In this document: piece by piece, positions 1 through 9,400 of the stretch | Position numbering within the stretch: position 1 is the first letter of the stretch | How the letters are laid out: every line of letters starts with the position of its first letter | Assembly (NCBI GenBank): GCA_015522385.1 | Contig: WAMJ01000188.1 | Coordinates: forward strand, 1 to 30,218 | Direction of reading: 5' to 3' | Length of the DNA stretch: 30,218 nt | Source: Candidatus Heimdallarchaeota archaeon | GTDB taxonomy: Archaea > Asgardarchaeota > Heimdallarchaeia > Heimdallarchaeales > Kariarchaeaceae | Program-made: the position numbers and the translations under genes | The notes under the pieces: generated by a model | The model's database searches: none | Told to the model about the DNA's origin: nothing | What the model saw: the letters and a program-made list of their open reading frames with translations, nothing else

Positions 1-90
1 TTCCACTCTACTGAGATTTATCACTCCTTGAGTGCTCACTATCTTGTACTGGATGAGCTGACGCTGTGGATCCATGAGGTGAAATTATGA
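1..90 (+). CDS. 3' end of an unidentified protein (partial)
   Basis: An open frame enters from the left edge and ends at TGA 88-90, giving 29 codons with an ordinary amphipathic composition (ending WIHEVKL). Only the C-terminus is visible, so no family can be named. The next gene begins three bases later in the same frame (GTG at 94), so the two are either consecutive genes of one operon or one gene split by an in-frame TGA. Confidence 0.5.
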   Translation, partial: FHSTEIYHSLSAHYLVLDELTLWIHEVKL

Positions 91-93
91 CAG

Positions 94-765
94 GTGAATA
101 CCTTCCACTTTGCTATCAAACTATCCGTAATCACTGAAGAACTACTGCTCACTTTGCTCGAAGCAGACGTGAGGATAATTGTCGACGCCGAGTACGACAG
201 GCTTGACCACTGGGTGCAGTCCCTTGACGTGTCGAGAGAGAAACTAGAGAAGATGATCTACACTGTTCAGGTGTCGAGAAAGGACGCTGAGGATCAGGTG
301 GGCTATTTCCAGAGCGAGGGGTTGGACGTACTGCTCGTGAGGGGACACTCCGCTTACATCAAGGATGCTGACTGGTCGATTAGCAAACTCAGTCGGATAT
401 GGGATACCTACGACTGCACCAAGCTTCTGGGAATCACCAAGTACGTCCGTGACAGAATGCGGACATCCCGTGAGGTACGTGACCGTGATGTCCTTGAGCT
501 CCTTGGCTACCAGAAGATCAAGGGCTCGAGGCTCTACACATTCCTCGCCCTTGACGGTGAGCTCTCCGACGCGGCCGTCTCTTACCTCGAAAGGAGGTCG
601 GGAGAAGGAAGGTTTATCCTAAGGAACGAGGAAGAGATCTCCGATCTCTGGACTGATCACCACCTGGTCTACTACATAGATCACAGGGACGATCTGCAGT
701 ACATGGGGCACTTTCTACGTCTCCTCTCCAAACGGATGATACTTGTGACTCAGGAAGTTACCTGA
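94..765 (+). CDS. Hypothetical protein, 223 aa
   Basis: The product is not recognised. It is a soluble, charged protein with no signal peptide or membrane segment. It mixes predicted beta stretches (VRIIVDAEY, LDVLLVRG) with helices, and its last third is rich in Arg, Asp and Glu. The start is GTG 94, behind a GAGGTGA element at 76-82; an ATG at 87 also sits after that element but opens only a 16-codon frame. The gene is three bases downstream of the preceding partial gene and in the same frame, so it is probably co-transcribed with it. The stop at 765 is 39 nt before the ABC exporter, which has its own TATA-like box, so the exporter need not be in the same transcript. Confidence 0.6.
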   Translation: MNTFHFAIKLSVITEELLLTLLEADVRIIVDAEYDRLDHWVQSLDVSREKLEKMIYTVQVSRKDAEDQVGYFQSEGLDVLLVRGHSAYIKDADWSISKLSRIWDTYDCTKLLGITKYVRDRMRTSREVRDRDVLELLGYQKIKGSRLYTFLALDGELSDAAVSYLERRSGEGRFILRNEEEISDLWTDHHLVYYIDHRDDLQYMGHFLRLLSKRMILVTQEVT

Positions 766-772
766 TCGGGAA

Positions 773-780
773 GCTTTAAG
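773..780 (+). promoter_or_regulatory. TATA-like box of the ABC exporter operon
   Basis: GCTTTAAG is centred about 28 nt before the ATG at 805. There is no properly spaced Shine-Dalgarno sequence, consistent with a leaderless or very short leader. Confidence 0.4.
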
Positions 781-804
781 ACCTATGGGGATGTCTTCAG
801 GAAG

Positions 805-2544
805 ATGAATTCACCGTATGGGTGGCTGCTGTCATATGTCACACGTAGACCGGTCACATCTGCTCTAATCTTGGTCACAGCCATTGTGGAACCTGTATTC
901 TACATGTACGCCCTCTTCATATCTGCGGACATCATAGCGGTTCTGCAGAGTGGTGGTGGGTGGGATCAGATCTGGGGGATCTACGTCGTGTTCTTCCCCC
1001 TAATCATCGTGCAGGTGGGTCTCTTCTTCGGTTCCAGCTTCCTCAACGAGGTCATCGCCCACCGGATAACGACGGACATGACCTACGACCTCTTCGAGAC
1101 GCTGCAGGATAGGAGCTTGACCTACCACGACGGGAAGGACGTCGGTGAGATCATGTCGAGAGCGACGAACGACACCCGGGCGGTGAACTACGGTCTGTCA
1201 CCTGGGATCAGGATGATCTTGGGCACGATGACGGTTTGGGGTGTTGGCTTCTACGTCGTCTACGGTGTTGAGCCCCTATTCGCGTACGCGATGCTCCTCG
1301 TCTTCCTCCTCTACATCGTCCTCACGATCAGTTACGCTAAGAGGGTCGCTCCATTGAGTACGCTCTCTCTTGAGACACTTGTGGACGTGAGTAGCATAGC
1401 CTCCGACAGCTTCAACGGTATCCGTGATTTGAAGGCGTACGTGTCTCTCGGGAGAATGAAGAGGAAATTTGCTAAGGCAACGGCAGCACAGACTGCGGTG
1501 AAGGAGAGGGAGGGTGAGGTCGGTGCATGGTTCTACCCCGATATCATCCTCAGGCTCTTCGTCCTTATGCTGATCGGATATGCATCCACGATGATCACCT
1601 CCGGAGCCCTGAGTATTGACCGCTTCGTCCTTCTCCTGACGACAACAGCGGTTGTCGTGGGTATGGGAGAGGAGCTCAACTGGGTGTCCTTCATCTCTAT
1701 CCAGTCACTCACCGCCACCCGCAGGCTACACGAGTTCATGAACGACGAGGACCCTCACTACATAGTGAACGGGGATGTTATGTTCGAGGGGATGAGCGCA
1801 CGGATCGAATTCTCCGACGTCTCATTTAGGTACCCTGGGTCTAACATTGACGTGCTCAAGGAACTTACCTTCACCATCGAGGACTCCGAGACCCTTGCAA
1901 TCATCGGGAGTCCAGGATCTGGAAAGTCCACGCTGACTAAGCTCATACAGAGATTGTACACTCCCACCTCTGGGGAGATCAGATTGGGTGGTATCCCATT
2001 GTCGCGTTTCGAGAATAGCTCGTTGAGGAGGAGTATAGCGACAGTGGAGCAGGATGTCCACCTCTTCAACGACAGCATCTTGGAGAACATCAGGTTCGCA
2101 AGACCGGACACCCCCCTCTCGGAGGTGATCGAGGCGGCTAAGATCGCTCATGCCCACGAGTTCATCTCCGAGTTCTCCGAAGGCTATGAGACAATGATCG
2201 GGGACAATGGTGTACGGTTGTCGGGAGGGCAGGCGCAGAGAGTGGCGATCGCTCGGGCGATAATCGTGAACCCCGAGGTCCTGATCATCGACGATGGTGC
2301 CTCAGCCCTCGATGCTAAGACCGAGTTACAGATCCAAGAGGCAATATCCGATATATTGAGCACAAGGACAACCATAATCACCACACATCGGCTGGCGATC
2401 ATCGCTAAAGCAGATCGGATCCTCATGCTGGACAGGGGGAGAGTCGTAGGGTTCGGAACCCACGAGGAGCTGATCGTCCGGAATATCGAGTACAGGAAGC
2501 TCTTTGAGAAGCACTTCGAGCTACCGCCATTGGAGATGAGCTGA
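805..2544 (+). CDS. ABC exporter subunit with degenerate ATP site (MdlB/MsbA type)
   Basis: This is a half-transporter of the type I (MsbA/MdlB-like) exporter family: an N-terminal six-helix membrane domain (about residues 1-320) followed by a nucleotide-binding domain. Visible motifs are Walker A GSPGSGKST at 368-376, Q-loop Gln416, signature LSGGQ at 472-476, Walker B with Asp496, and H-loop His528. The residue after the Walker B Asp is Asp497 instead of the catalytic Glu, so this subunit's own ATP site should be the poorly hydrolysing one. The 579-aa length is normal for the family. The stop overlaps the partner's ATG by one base (TGATG), so the two are co-translated and should form a heterodimer. 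Substrate cannot be read from sequence; drug, lipid or peptide export are all possible. Confidence 0.93.
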   Translation: MNSPYGWLLSYVTRRPVTSALILVTAIVEPVFYMYALFISADIIAVLQSGGGWDQIWGIYVVFFPLIIVQVGLFFGSSFLNEVIAHRITTDMTYDLFETLQDRSLTYHDGKDVGEIMSRATNDTRAVNYGLSPGIRMILGTMTVWGVGFYVVYGVEPLFAYAMLLVFLLYIVLTISYAKRVAPLSTLSLETLVDVSSIASDSFNGIRDLKAYVSLGRMKRKFAKATAAQTAVKEREGEVGAWFYPDIILRLFVLMLIGYASTMITSGALSIDRFVLLLTTTAVVVGMGEELNWVSFISIQSLTATRRLHEFMNDEDPHYIVNGDVMFEGMSARIEFSDVSFRYPGSNIDVLKELTFTIEDSETLAIIGSPGSGKSTLTKLIQRLYTPTSGEIRLGGIPLSRFENSSLRRSIATVEQDVHLFNDSILENIRFARPDTPLSEVIEAAKIAHAHEFISEFSEGYETMIGDNGVRLSGGQAQRVAIARAIIVNPEVLIIDDGASALDAKTELQIQEAISDILSTRTTIITTHRLAIIAKADRILMLDRGRVVGFGTHEELIVRNIEYRKLFEKHFELPPLEMS

Positions 2545-4304
2545 TGGGCAGAAAGTTCTCGGACAGGTACCTACTCGGTATGGCATGGGGGTACATCTCC
2601 AACCATCTGGGATTATTCGCCGTAGCCTCGGTTGCTCTGCTTCTCAATGTCGTCCTCTCCATCCTCGGGCCAGTGATGTTGAACTTCCTGCTGAACGCCG
2701 TGGAGACCGGGGATCCACTCCTGCCCTACATCCTCGGATACATCGTCTTCAATGCTCTTAGCTGGTTGGCGAGGGTCTTCCAGATGGTGAATGTCACTAG
2801 GCTCAACGCCCGTGTGGTCAAGGAGATCCGGGACAGCACCTTTTCCAACATCCTCGAAAACAAGATCCCGTTCTTCGATGTCCAGAAGTCAGGGGAACTG
2901 ACCAGCAGGGTGGTCAACGACACCAAGGAGCTATCCGAGCTCGGGATGAGTATGGCCAGTTTCATCACAGATTTGCTCCGGGTGCTTCTGACGATCGCCT
3001 TCTTCCTCTACCTCTCTCCAATCCTTGGTCTGTTCTTCCTCCTCTTCATTCCCGTGGTCATGGTGATCTCAATCCTCATGAGCAGGTGGGAGCGGAGGGA
3101 GTCTTCTATCTGGAGACACAGGTTCGGTGAGGTCAATGCCAGATTCTCCGACATCATGAGCAAGATCGCTATAAGCAAGGCATTCAATCGCGAGGAGGAA
3201 AACCTCAACCGTTTCAGGGAGATCAATGAGGCCACATATCGTGCATCAGTCAAGCGAGGACTGGCCATCTTCCTCTTCTGGCCCATGACTGACCTGATGC
3301 AGCATGCTCTCCGCCTGATCATAATCGCTGTGGGCATCTGGCAGATATCGAATGGGCTACCGCTTGTCAACTTCATCATGTTCATCGTTCTGCTCGGTTA
3401 CTTCTACTGGCCACTGATCAATCTGGCCAATAAGTACAACAGCTTTCAGGTTGCCTCCGCGTCGCTCGAAAGGATCGCCAGGGTTTCGGAGGACATGGAT
3501 CTAAGAGAGGACGACGGTAGCACTCTTCCCGCAGACGGTATCTGCGGTGAGATCGTCTTCAGGGACGTGGACTTTTCCTATGACGGTGAGAACTTGGTCT
3601 TGAGTAACATCAATTTCTCAATCAGTCCGGGCGAGCGGGTGGCACTGGTAGGACACACGGGAGCGGGGAAGAGCACAATCGCCTCACTTCTTGTGAGGTT
3701 CTATGAGGTCAGTGACGGCAGCATAACGGTCGATGGGCACGACATCAAGGAGTACGATCTCTGCTCCCTGCGAAGGGCCGTCGGACTGGTCTCACAGCGC
3801 GTCCTCCTCTTCAAGGGGACAATTCGTGAGAACCTGTTGATCGCTAACCCAGAGGCAGACGATGCACGTATGTGGGAAGTTCTGGACATGGTGCAGGCAC
3901 GAGAGTTCATCGAGCTCCTCCCCGAGGGGTTGGATAGCAGGGTAGAGGAGAATGGGAAGAACCTCTCTGCAGGCCAGAAACAGATGATCAGCTTCGCCCG
4001 TGCAGTCCTCAGTGATCCAAGGGTGATCGTGCTCGACGAGGCTACCGCTGCGGTCGATCTATACACCGAGACGAAGATCCAAGACGCTATTGAGACCCTC
4101 CTCTCCAGCCGGACAAGCGTCAGCATCGCACACAGGCTCACCACGATCCTAAAGTCGGACAAGATCATCGTCCTCGACCACGGGAGGATCGTTCAGGTCG
4201 GTAGTCACGAGGAGTTACTTGCACAAGGAGGTATGTATTCCGAGATGTACAACCTCTACCTTGAGACTCAGAGTGCGAAATACCTTGAAAAGATCAAGTA
4301 CTAA
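2544..4304 (+). CDS. ABC exporter subunit with canonical catalytic Glu (MdlB/MsbA type)
   Basis: This is the second half-transporter of the heterodimer, 586 aa, with the same layout: six-helix membrane domain, then nucleotide-binding domain. Motifs are Walker A GHTGAGKST at 370-378, signature LSAGQ at 474-478, Walker B ending in Glu499 (the catalytic Glu is present), and H-loop His530. The signature differs from LSGGQ by Gly to Ala, and in the dimer it faces the partner's Walker A/B site that already lacks the catalytic Glu. Both deviations therefore fall in one composite site and leave the other fully consensus. This is the known design of heterodimeric exporters of the TM287/288 class. The ATG at 2544 overlaps the upstream TGA. 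Confidence 0.93.
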   Translation: MGRKFSDRYLLGMAWGYISNHLGLFAVASVALLLNVVLSILGPVMLNFLLNAVETGDPLLPYILGYIVFNALSWLARVFQMVNVTRLNARVVKEIRDSTFSNILENKIPFFDVQKSGELTSRVVNDTKELSELGMSMASFITDLLRVLLTIAFFLYLSPILGLFFLLFIPVVMVISILMSRWERRESSIWRHRFGEVNARFSDIMSKIAISKAFNREEENLNRFREINEATYRASVKRGLAIFLFWPMTDLMQHALRLIIIAVGIWQISNGLPLVNFIMFIVLLGYFYWPLINLANKYNSFQVASASLERIARVSEDMDLREDDGSTLPADGICGEIVFRDVDFSYDGENLVLSNINFSISPGERVALVGHTGAGKSTIASLLVRFYEVSDGSITVDGHDIKEYDLCSLRRAVGLVSQRVLLFKGTIRENLLIANPEADDARMWEVLDMVQAREFIELLPEGLDSRVEENGKNLSAGQKQMISFARAVLSDPRVIVLDEATAAVDLYTETKIQDAIETLLSSRTSVSIAHRLTTILKSDKIIVLDHGRIVQVGSHEELLAQGGMYSEMYNLYLETQSAKYLEKIKY

Positions 4305-4364
4305 TCTCCAACATCCCTCTCCAGTATAGGATAATTAACTATCTAGAATAATCTGGTAGTAGTC

Positions 4365-5255
4365 TTAATTTCTCCTCATTTTCTCAGATAGTACCTTCAA
4401 GAGACGTTCTCTATTCTCCTCGCTGAGTTTATCCACAAGATTCTCGAGCCCGATTTCCTTGATGACCTTGTCAAGGCTAATTTCCTTGATGACCTTGTCA
4501 AGACCAATTTCCTTGATGACCTTGTCAAGGCTAATTTCCTTGATGACCTTGTCAAGACCAATTTCCTTGATGACTCTGTCGAGACCGACTTCCTCGAGAA
4601 CTCGATCAAGTCCCACTTCATCAACGACCCTTGTAATTCCAATACTCTCTACTGCTGATCTAATGCTTAGAGAGATTGGGTCTACATCAATATTTTCAGC
4701 ATGGGCCACCTCAATCACTTCCTCCTTGTATAGAAAATACGCCACTGAGATAATAAATCTTTCTCTCTCAATTAGTGCTCTTTTAATGGCCCTCCACCTT
4801 ACTGCCCTCCTCGCAAAAATCCCGAGGTATGAGTTGCTTTCGTCGTAGTCGATCTTATTGAGTAAGATCAGTTGGATATCCAAGTTATGAACGACTCTAT
4901 ATATTCCCTTCTGGATCTCAGAGATGGTGTACAGTTCTTCAATCCTCTTTGGTATCGATTTGGAAAGGACAAAGACCAGTGTTATTTTTTCTATGTCAAC
5001 CTTCTCGTTGCTACTGTAGAGGTAAGCTTTTGCGATGCTCTTGTGCAATTCGTGGACATTAAACCTGTCCCTTACACTCTTGAACTCCCCTGCGAGGTGC
5101 TCTTTTGTGTTGTTGAATGGATACTGGAGTACATTGTCGTGCCTGACCAGAAAGTCGAGCCTAAGATTTGCCTGTGGAACCTCCATCTCGGTAATGACTG
5201 TAGCTCCTGTTAAGTATCGCTTTAGGAGATTTTTGAAACTGGAGTCCCACGCCAC
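4365..5255 (-). CDS. Rpn/PD-(D/E)XK nuclease-like protein with C-terminal nonapeptide repeats
   Basis: The N-terminal part (about residues 4-150) has the layout of the Rpn/YhgA-like PDDEXK family: an opening DSSFKNLL helix, then Glu23/Glu25, RLDFLV with Asp34, and GEFKS with Glu57 and Lys59 as the D...ExK core. This predicts a metal-dependent DNA endonuclease, a family linked to recombination and to anti-phage or toxin-like roles. Residues 206-277 are eight tandem nine-residue units of consensus GLDKVIKEI, a helical repeat tail; variable repeat tails are common in this family. The start is GTG 5255, because a TATA-like box lies about 26 nt upstream and no other start codon precedes the in-frame stop. 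The gene is divergent from the bactofilin-like gene. Family assignment is by motif only. Confidence 0.65.
   Translation of the reverse strand: MAWDSSFKNLLKRYLTGATVITEMEVPQANLRLDFLVRHDNVLQYPFNNTKEHLAGEFKSVRDRFNVHELHKSIAKAYLYSSNEKVDIEKITLVFVLSKSIPKRIEELYTISEIQKGIYRVVHNLDIQLILLNKIDYDESNSYLGIFARRAVRWRAIKRALIERERFIISVAYFLYKEEVIEVAHAENIDVDPISLSIRSAVESIGITRVVDEVGLDRVLEEVGLDRVIKEIGLDKVIKEISLDKVIKEIGLDKVIKEISLDKVIKEIGLENLVDKLSEENRERLLKVLSEKMRRN
4425..4640 (-). repeat. Eight 27-bp coding repeats containing a perfect 54-bp tandem duplication
   Basis: Eight consecutive 27-bp units encode the nonapeptide tail of the nuclease-like protein. The block 4454-4507 is repeated exactly at 4508-4561. Within each 54-bp block the two 27-bp halves differ at a few bases near their end, so that units alternate Gly and Ser at the first residue. 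Outer units on both sides have diverged, indicating recent expansion in the middle of the array. Confidence 0.95.
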
Positions 5256-5276
5256 AGTATCCTCATATCTACGATG

Positions 5277-5284
5277 GATATAAG
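5277..5284 (-). promoter_or_regulatory. TATA-like box of the nuclease-like gene
   Basis: Read on the minus strand, CTTATATC is centred about 26 nt upstream of the GTG at 5255. It supports that start as a leaderless one. Confidence 0.45.
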
Positions 5285-5323
5285 TTTAGCGGAGACCTTG
5301 GTTACACCCCTGATTGGATGAAG

Positions 5324-5331
5324 CTTTTTAT
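5324..5331 (+). promoter_or_regulatory. TATA-like box of the bactofilin-like gene
   Basis: CTTTTTAT is centred about 27 nt before the ATG at 5354. Because it lies inside the longer frame starting at ATG 5318, it argues that 5354 is the real start. Confidence 0.5.
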
Positions 5332-5353
5332 GCACCCTTTCCTCTACTTATCT

Positions 5354-6313
5354 ATGGATTCAGAACCTGCGAAGTCTATCATACCGTCGAATTTCATTCC
5401 GGGGAACTCCTACGAGGGCTCACTCTCCAAGTTCATCCTCGAAAATATACCTGATGAGATTGTGCAGGGGATGAAGAGAAGGCAGTCATTGAAAATTGTG
5501 GGGGCCAGCATGGTTGACAATGTCAACTACGAGGGTAATCTCTCTGTCGTGGGGAGCTACTTCGCCAATGAAGGGGTGATATGTGAGAACCTATCCATAA
5601 CCGGATCTGCCAAATTCTCAGGCTTTCTCGCCGTTCGAAATAGCGCGAGGGTCACTGGATCTATAATGGTTGACAAGAACATTGTATTCGTCAATGACTC
5701 TACAATAACTGGGAGCATCCTTGTGTCAGAGAACCTGATCTCGTCAGGCAAGTTGACTCTTGTAGGAAGGACAAGTGTCAACAAAAAGCTGATTTCAGAC
5801 GGGGAGGTCAGGGCAGTGGCAAAGTTGAGGGCGAGTGAGCTGGTGGTTCTCGGAACATTCTCCTCCCAGAGAGAACTCCTTGTCGATAAGATGGTCCGGG
5901 CTCGCAACCTTTTCGTAGGTAGGGGTGGCGAAGTTGGTGGAATATTAGCTGAGAACGTGGTAGTTGCGAACAACCCTGACAAAGAACTAATTAACAAGTA
6001 CCCACAGTTACCGTCTGGTGTGTGGCAGACATCCGACAGTAAATTAACCTTGGAGTACCTTAAGGCAGTTTTTAGAAGGCTCCTGAGGAGGAAGAGACTG
6101 CATATGCTCTCTGTGAGAGGGGACGTAGTTGGCGACAATGTCTACCTCGAGAATACGGAGGTCTTCGGGGAGGTAAAGGGTAGGGTCGTGACCATCGGAG
6201 ACAACGTCGTCATTCACGGGAGACTTCAATACACAGAGAGTGTGGAGCTCCCCGAGGGATCGGATATTGACACCCAAAAGGTAGATGAAATTAAGGGTCT
6301 CCCATCTAACTGA
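5354..6313 (+). CDS. Bactofilin-like polymer-forming beta-helix protein
   Basis: The middle of the protein is a ladder of short Gly/Val-rich beta rungs (for example NLSVVGSYF, NLSITGSAKFSG, SARVTGSIMV, STITGSILV, KLTLVGRTSV). This is typical of the right-handed beta-helix of bactofilins, which polymerise into membrane-associated filaments. A basic linker (RRLLRRKRLH) separates this helix from a second, shorter set of rungs (VVGDNVYL, VFGEVKGR, VTIGDNVVIHG). There is no signal peptide, so it should act in the cytoplasm. I place the start at ATG 5354 (319 aa), not at ATG 5318 or 5330, because a TATA-like box sits 27 nt upstream and would be inside the longer frame. It ends 34 nt before a terminator hairpin and stands alone. 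The two-block helix split by a basic linker is longer than the usual bacterial bactofilin. Confidence 0.7.
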   Translation: MDSEPAKSIIPSNFIPGNSYEGSLSKFILENIPDEIVQGMKRRQSLKIVGASMVDNVNYEGNLSVVGSYFANEGVICENLSITGSAKFSGFLAVRNSARVTGSIMVDKNIVFVNDSTITGSILVSENLISSGKLTLVGRTSVNKKLISDGEVRAVAKLRASELVVLGTFSSQRELLVDKMVRARNLFVGRGGEVGGILAENVVVANNPDKELINKYPQLPSGVWQTSDSKLTLEYLKAVFRRLLRRKRLHMLSVRGDVVGDNVYLENTEVFGEVKGRVVTIGDNVVIHGRLQYTESVELPEGSDIDTQKVDEIKGLPSN

Positions 6314-6347
6314 CTTGAATCACTGAGAGCACAAAGTCTCCACTATG

Positions 6348-6365
6348 GGCACATTCGTGCCTTTT
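6348..6365 (+). terminator. Hairpin terminator after the bactofilin-like gene
   Basis: GGCAC (6348-6352), loop ATTC, GTGCC (6357-6361), followed by TTTT. It sits 34 nt after the stop codon in the convergent spacer. The stem is short, so strength is uncertain. Confidence 0.5.
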
Positions 6366-6408
6366 GAAGGTATAGGGGGTTAAACTATGTATTCAACGGG
6401 GTTGATGT

Positions 6409-9400
6409 CTAGTAGGATCGTTTCTTTTTTAAGATGGATACGAGGACCAGATTGGGGAGAATGTATGTCCAGAAGTTAACACCTTGGCTCTTAACCGGTG
6501 CGCTCGCAGGAAGGACACTAATGTCGCCCAATGTGAACTCGGGCTCCACCTCGATGATCGCCTCTAGTACATCCACGAATTCTGTCTCCACGACCTCCTC
6601 CTTGACCTCGTCCACGGTCAGGGGCTGAAGAACTTCCTCCTTATCCCCTTCCCTGATCGGGTCTTGTACGAGTTCCTCTTGGACTTCGGTGCTGCTCTCG
6701 GTAGTTTGATCGACTTCCTCTGGATCTGCACTTGATCCAGTGGCACTCGTCGTCGATTGATCGTCCTCGGCATCCACGTCCTCTTCGCCAGAGGACTCAA
6801 CAATAACTGCCGATGACTCATTCACCTCACAATCGTCCGAGTCACTGTGCCTGTGGTGGTAGAACTCCCCAAAGAGGTGATCTTCGTCGTCGTCATCGTG
6901 ACCGTCATCACCTTCGTCGTCATCATGATCGTCATCATGATCTAGATGGTCGAAGGCATCTGGGATCAGATCCGAGTCCGTGTCGTCTGATCTTGGATTT
7001 AGTCCGTTTTCAATCTCGAACTTATCCGAGAGTCCATCGCCATCCGTATCGAAATTGCTGATGTCCGTCTTGAGCCCGTTGAGCCTCGAGAAGCCCTCCA
7101 GACCATCCATGATGCCGTCACCATCGGAGTCACCTCCTCTGATTTTGATCTCTTCGAGGAGGTAGAATTCGGATCGACACTCACAGTCATATTCGTGCTT
7201 GTCAAAATCCAGCTCCAGTGAGGTCTCCTCGAAGTACTGGTATCCCCAGTTGTCGTAGGAGTTTGAGGAGACGAAGTTGGTGGTCAGGGTCTTGAGGTGG
7301 TATCCATCAGCGATGAGGAGCCCCTGTTGTCCGTCGTATGACGGTGAGTACAGGGATGCCTGCCTCCTGTGATTGATCCCGAAAAGGACTGGTTCGTCGA
7401 CCTTCTGTCCGTCCTTCTTGCCTTCCCATACCACACCGAAATCGATGTCCTCGTTGGTGAAGGTGGTGCCCACAGGGTGGTTATTGACGTATGACCTCTT
7501 CTCCGTCCATGCTCCGAATTCGTCCTCTTGCTGGTTCTCGAGGAACGTGAGTCCGGGTCTTCCGTAGAAGCTACTCAGGAGATCTGCATCACCATCGGAG
7601 TCATAGTCAAAGCCCTGTAGACTGATCATCCTCTTCTGGAATTCGTGGTATCCGATCGACCTAGCAGCCAACTCCGCCCCGTCGAAGAAGTGTGGGACAT
7701 ATGTAAGCGCGTTGCTCCCGTTTACAAGCTCGTGCTTGAGGAAGAAGAAGCTCTGGCTATCACTCAGGACTATATCCTTCATACCGTCCGCATCGAAGTC
7801 ACCAGAAGTGATCTCCATGGGTGCATTGTAGTTAAGCACTGCATCGGTTATGTTGTTCGAGGGATCGAGAGTGGAATACGCGATCGAGTTGTAGAACTCA
7901 TAGGTCGTGCCAGTGTACTTCCAGATGTCCAATGACTTGCTGTTAGATGTGACGAAGACCTCTGGAGCGGTGGTGTCCATAAAATCGAACACCGTGATTC
8001 GGATATCCTTCAGGCCAAGATCCATGTAATACTTGGTCATACCCGCGAACAGATCTGAAGAAAGTTTGGTGTCCACGGACATGCTCGGATCAAGAAGCAC
8101 CCTGATCTCTGCGTTCCTACCAACTATGTAGAGATTGTTCTCTGCGTCGTCATTAGCATTGGAACCGAATGGCACGACGTCGTCTCCCAGAGTTACTTGC
8201 CTGATCCTCCTGAGATCCAAGCTATCCAGTGCAGACGATGCCACGGGATTGATCCACGTGTTCACCCTCGCATTGAAATTGGGGTTTGAAAGCATCGCCC
8301 AAGCTCCCCCGTCCTTCAGGGTGAATCCCTGATCTTGGTAGGAATCGGCGATCTGCACTACGCTGGGTCTCATCTGGTTGTCCTCGTACTGGAAGGTAAT
8401 CAGCTTCCCAGATGATGTACTGACCGTCAGGACGTCCTTGGTTGCTCCACCATCTTCGGAGACCTTGATCTCGTTGAAGAGCATGCTCCTTACATTGTCC
8501 AATGGTAGGTTGATCCTCACTGCTTCCCAGTAGAGCACCTCAAGCGAAGTTCCCACTGCAACATCAAGTTTCATGTACCTGTAGCTTGCCATGGGGTCGT
8601 CGTGGAGGTTATGTGCATGCTCCTCGTCCTTCAGGGTGTCAATGTTGACGAATATCGTCATATTGTCTTCAGACAACCACATGTCTTCCGAGGATATAAC
8701 CAGATATTCATCCTCGTCACTTTCACTGTCGCTCTCATAGTCGTCGTCATCGTCTTCATCGTCATCGCCTTCGTCGTCAACTTCTGGGTAGTCGTCATCA
8801 TCGTCATGATCGTCATCAGAGAACTCGTAATCCTCGTCACTTAGAGACAGTCGTAGAGCTGAGAGATTACCCGTGAACGGTGAGTTCAGGTGGATGAGAA
8901 GATCCGCGTCGGAATTTGCACCTCCGGTGATTTCCTCATACTCACCCCAGTCTATAACTGCGCTAGCTCCCGTGCTATTGAACGAGCTGAAGTGATCCAT
9001 GAAGTCCCTCTCCATACCACTCGTGTATGGTGAGATGACGTTCAATGGGTTGAACCAGTCCATGGGCTCAGGAAGGTCTGCGATGCCGTCAAAGGTCACA
9101 TTGTTGGCCATGAGAACAGTATCTGCAAACATGTCAATCGGGTAAGCACCTGACTGCTCCCAGAGTTGGGTGGAGTAGGTCAGCTTGTCGAGGAAGAACT
9201 GTTGACCACGTGTGTTGAGGAGGAAGACATTCTCACCGAGCACGTTGATCGCAATTTCTGGAATACCATCAGAGTCAATGTCGCTCTGCTCAAATGCCAT
9301 ATCCTCCTTCTTCTCTGTGATCCACTGCTTCCACGATGGTTTGAAGCATAGGTCAAAAGAGGTTGAAGGTCCTTTGTCCTTATCCTTTCCTTTGCCCTTG

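Noticed and set aside
88..90. Selenocysteine or pyrrolysine recoding
   Set aside because: Pyrrolysine uses TAG, and no SECIS-like hairpin or selenoprotein family is visible; a gene boundary is simpler.
4454..4561. 27-bp direct repeats resembling a CRISPR array
   Set aside because: The units are contiguous without spacers and stay in one reading frame of the nuclease-like gene.
4459..4848. Plus-strand 129-aa frame (repetitive, Met/Leu/Ser/Ile-rich)
   Set aside because: It is the antisense of the repeat tail and shares its periodicity; no start signals.
8602..8844. Plus-strand hydrophobic 80-aa frame, apparent membrane protein
   Set aside because: It is antisense to the Asp-rich tract: GAT/GAC read backwards gives Ile/Val, which mimics a membrane helix.
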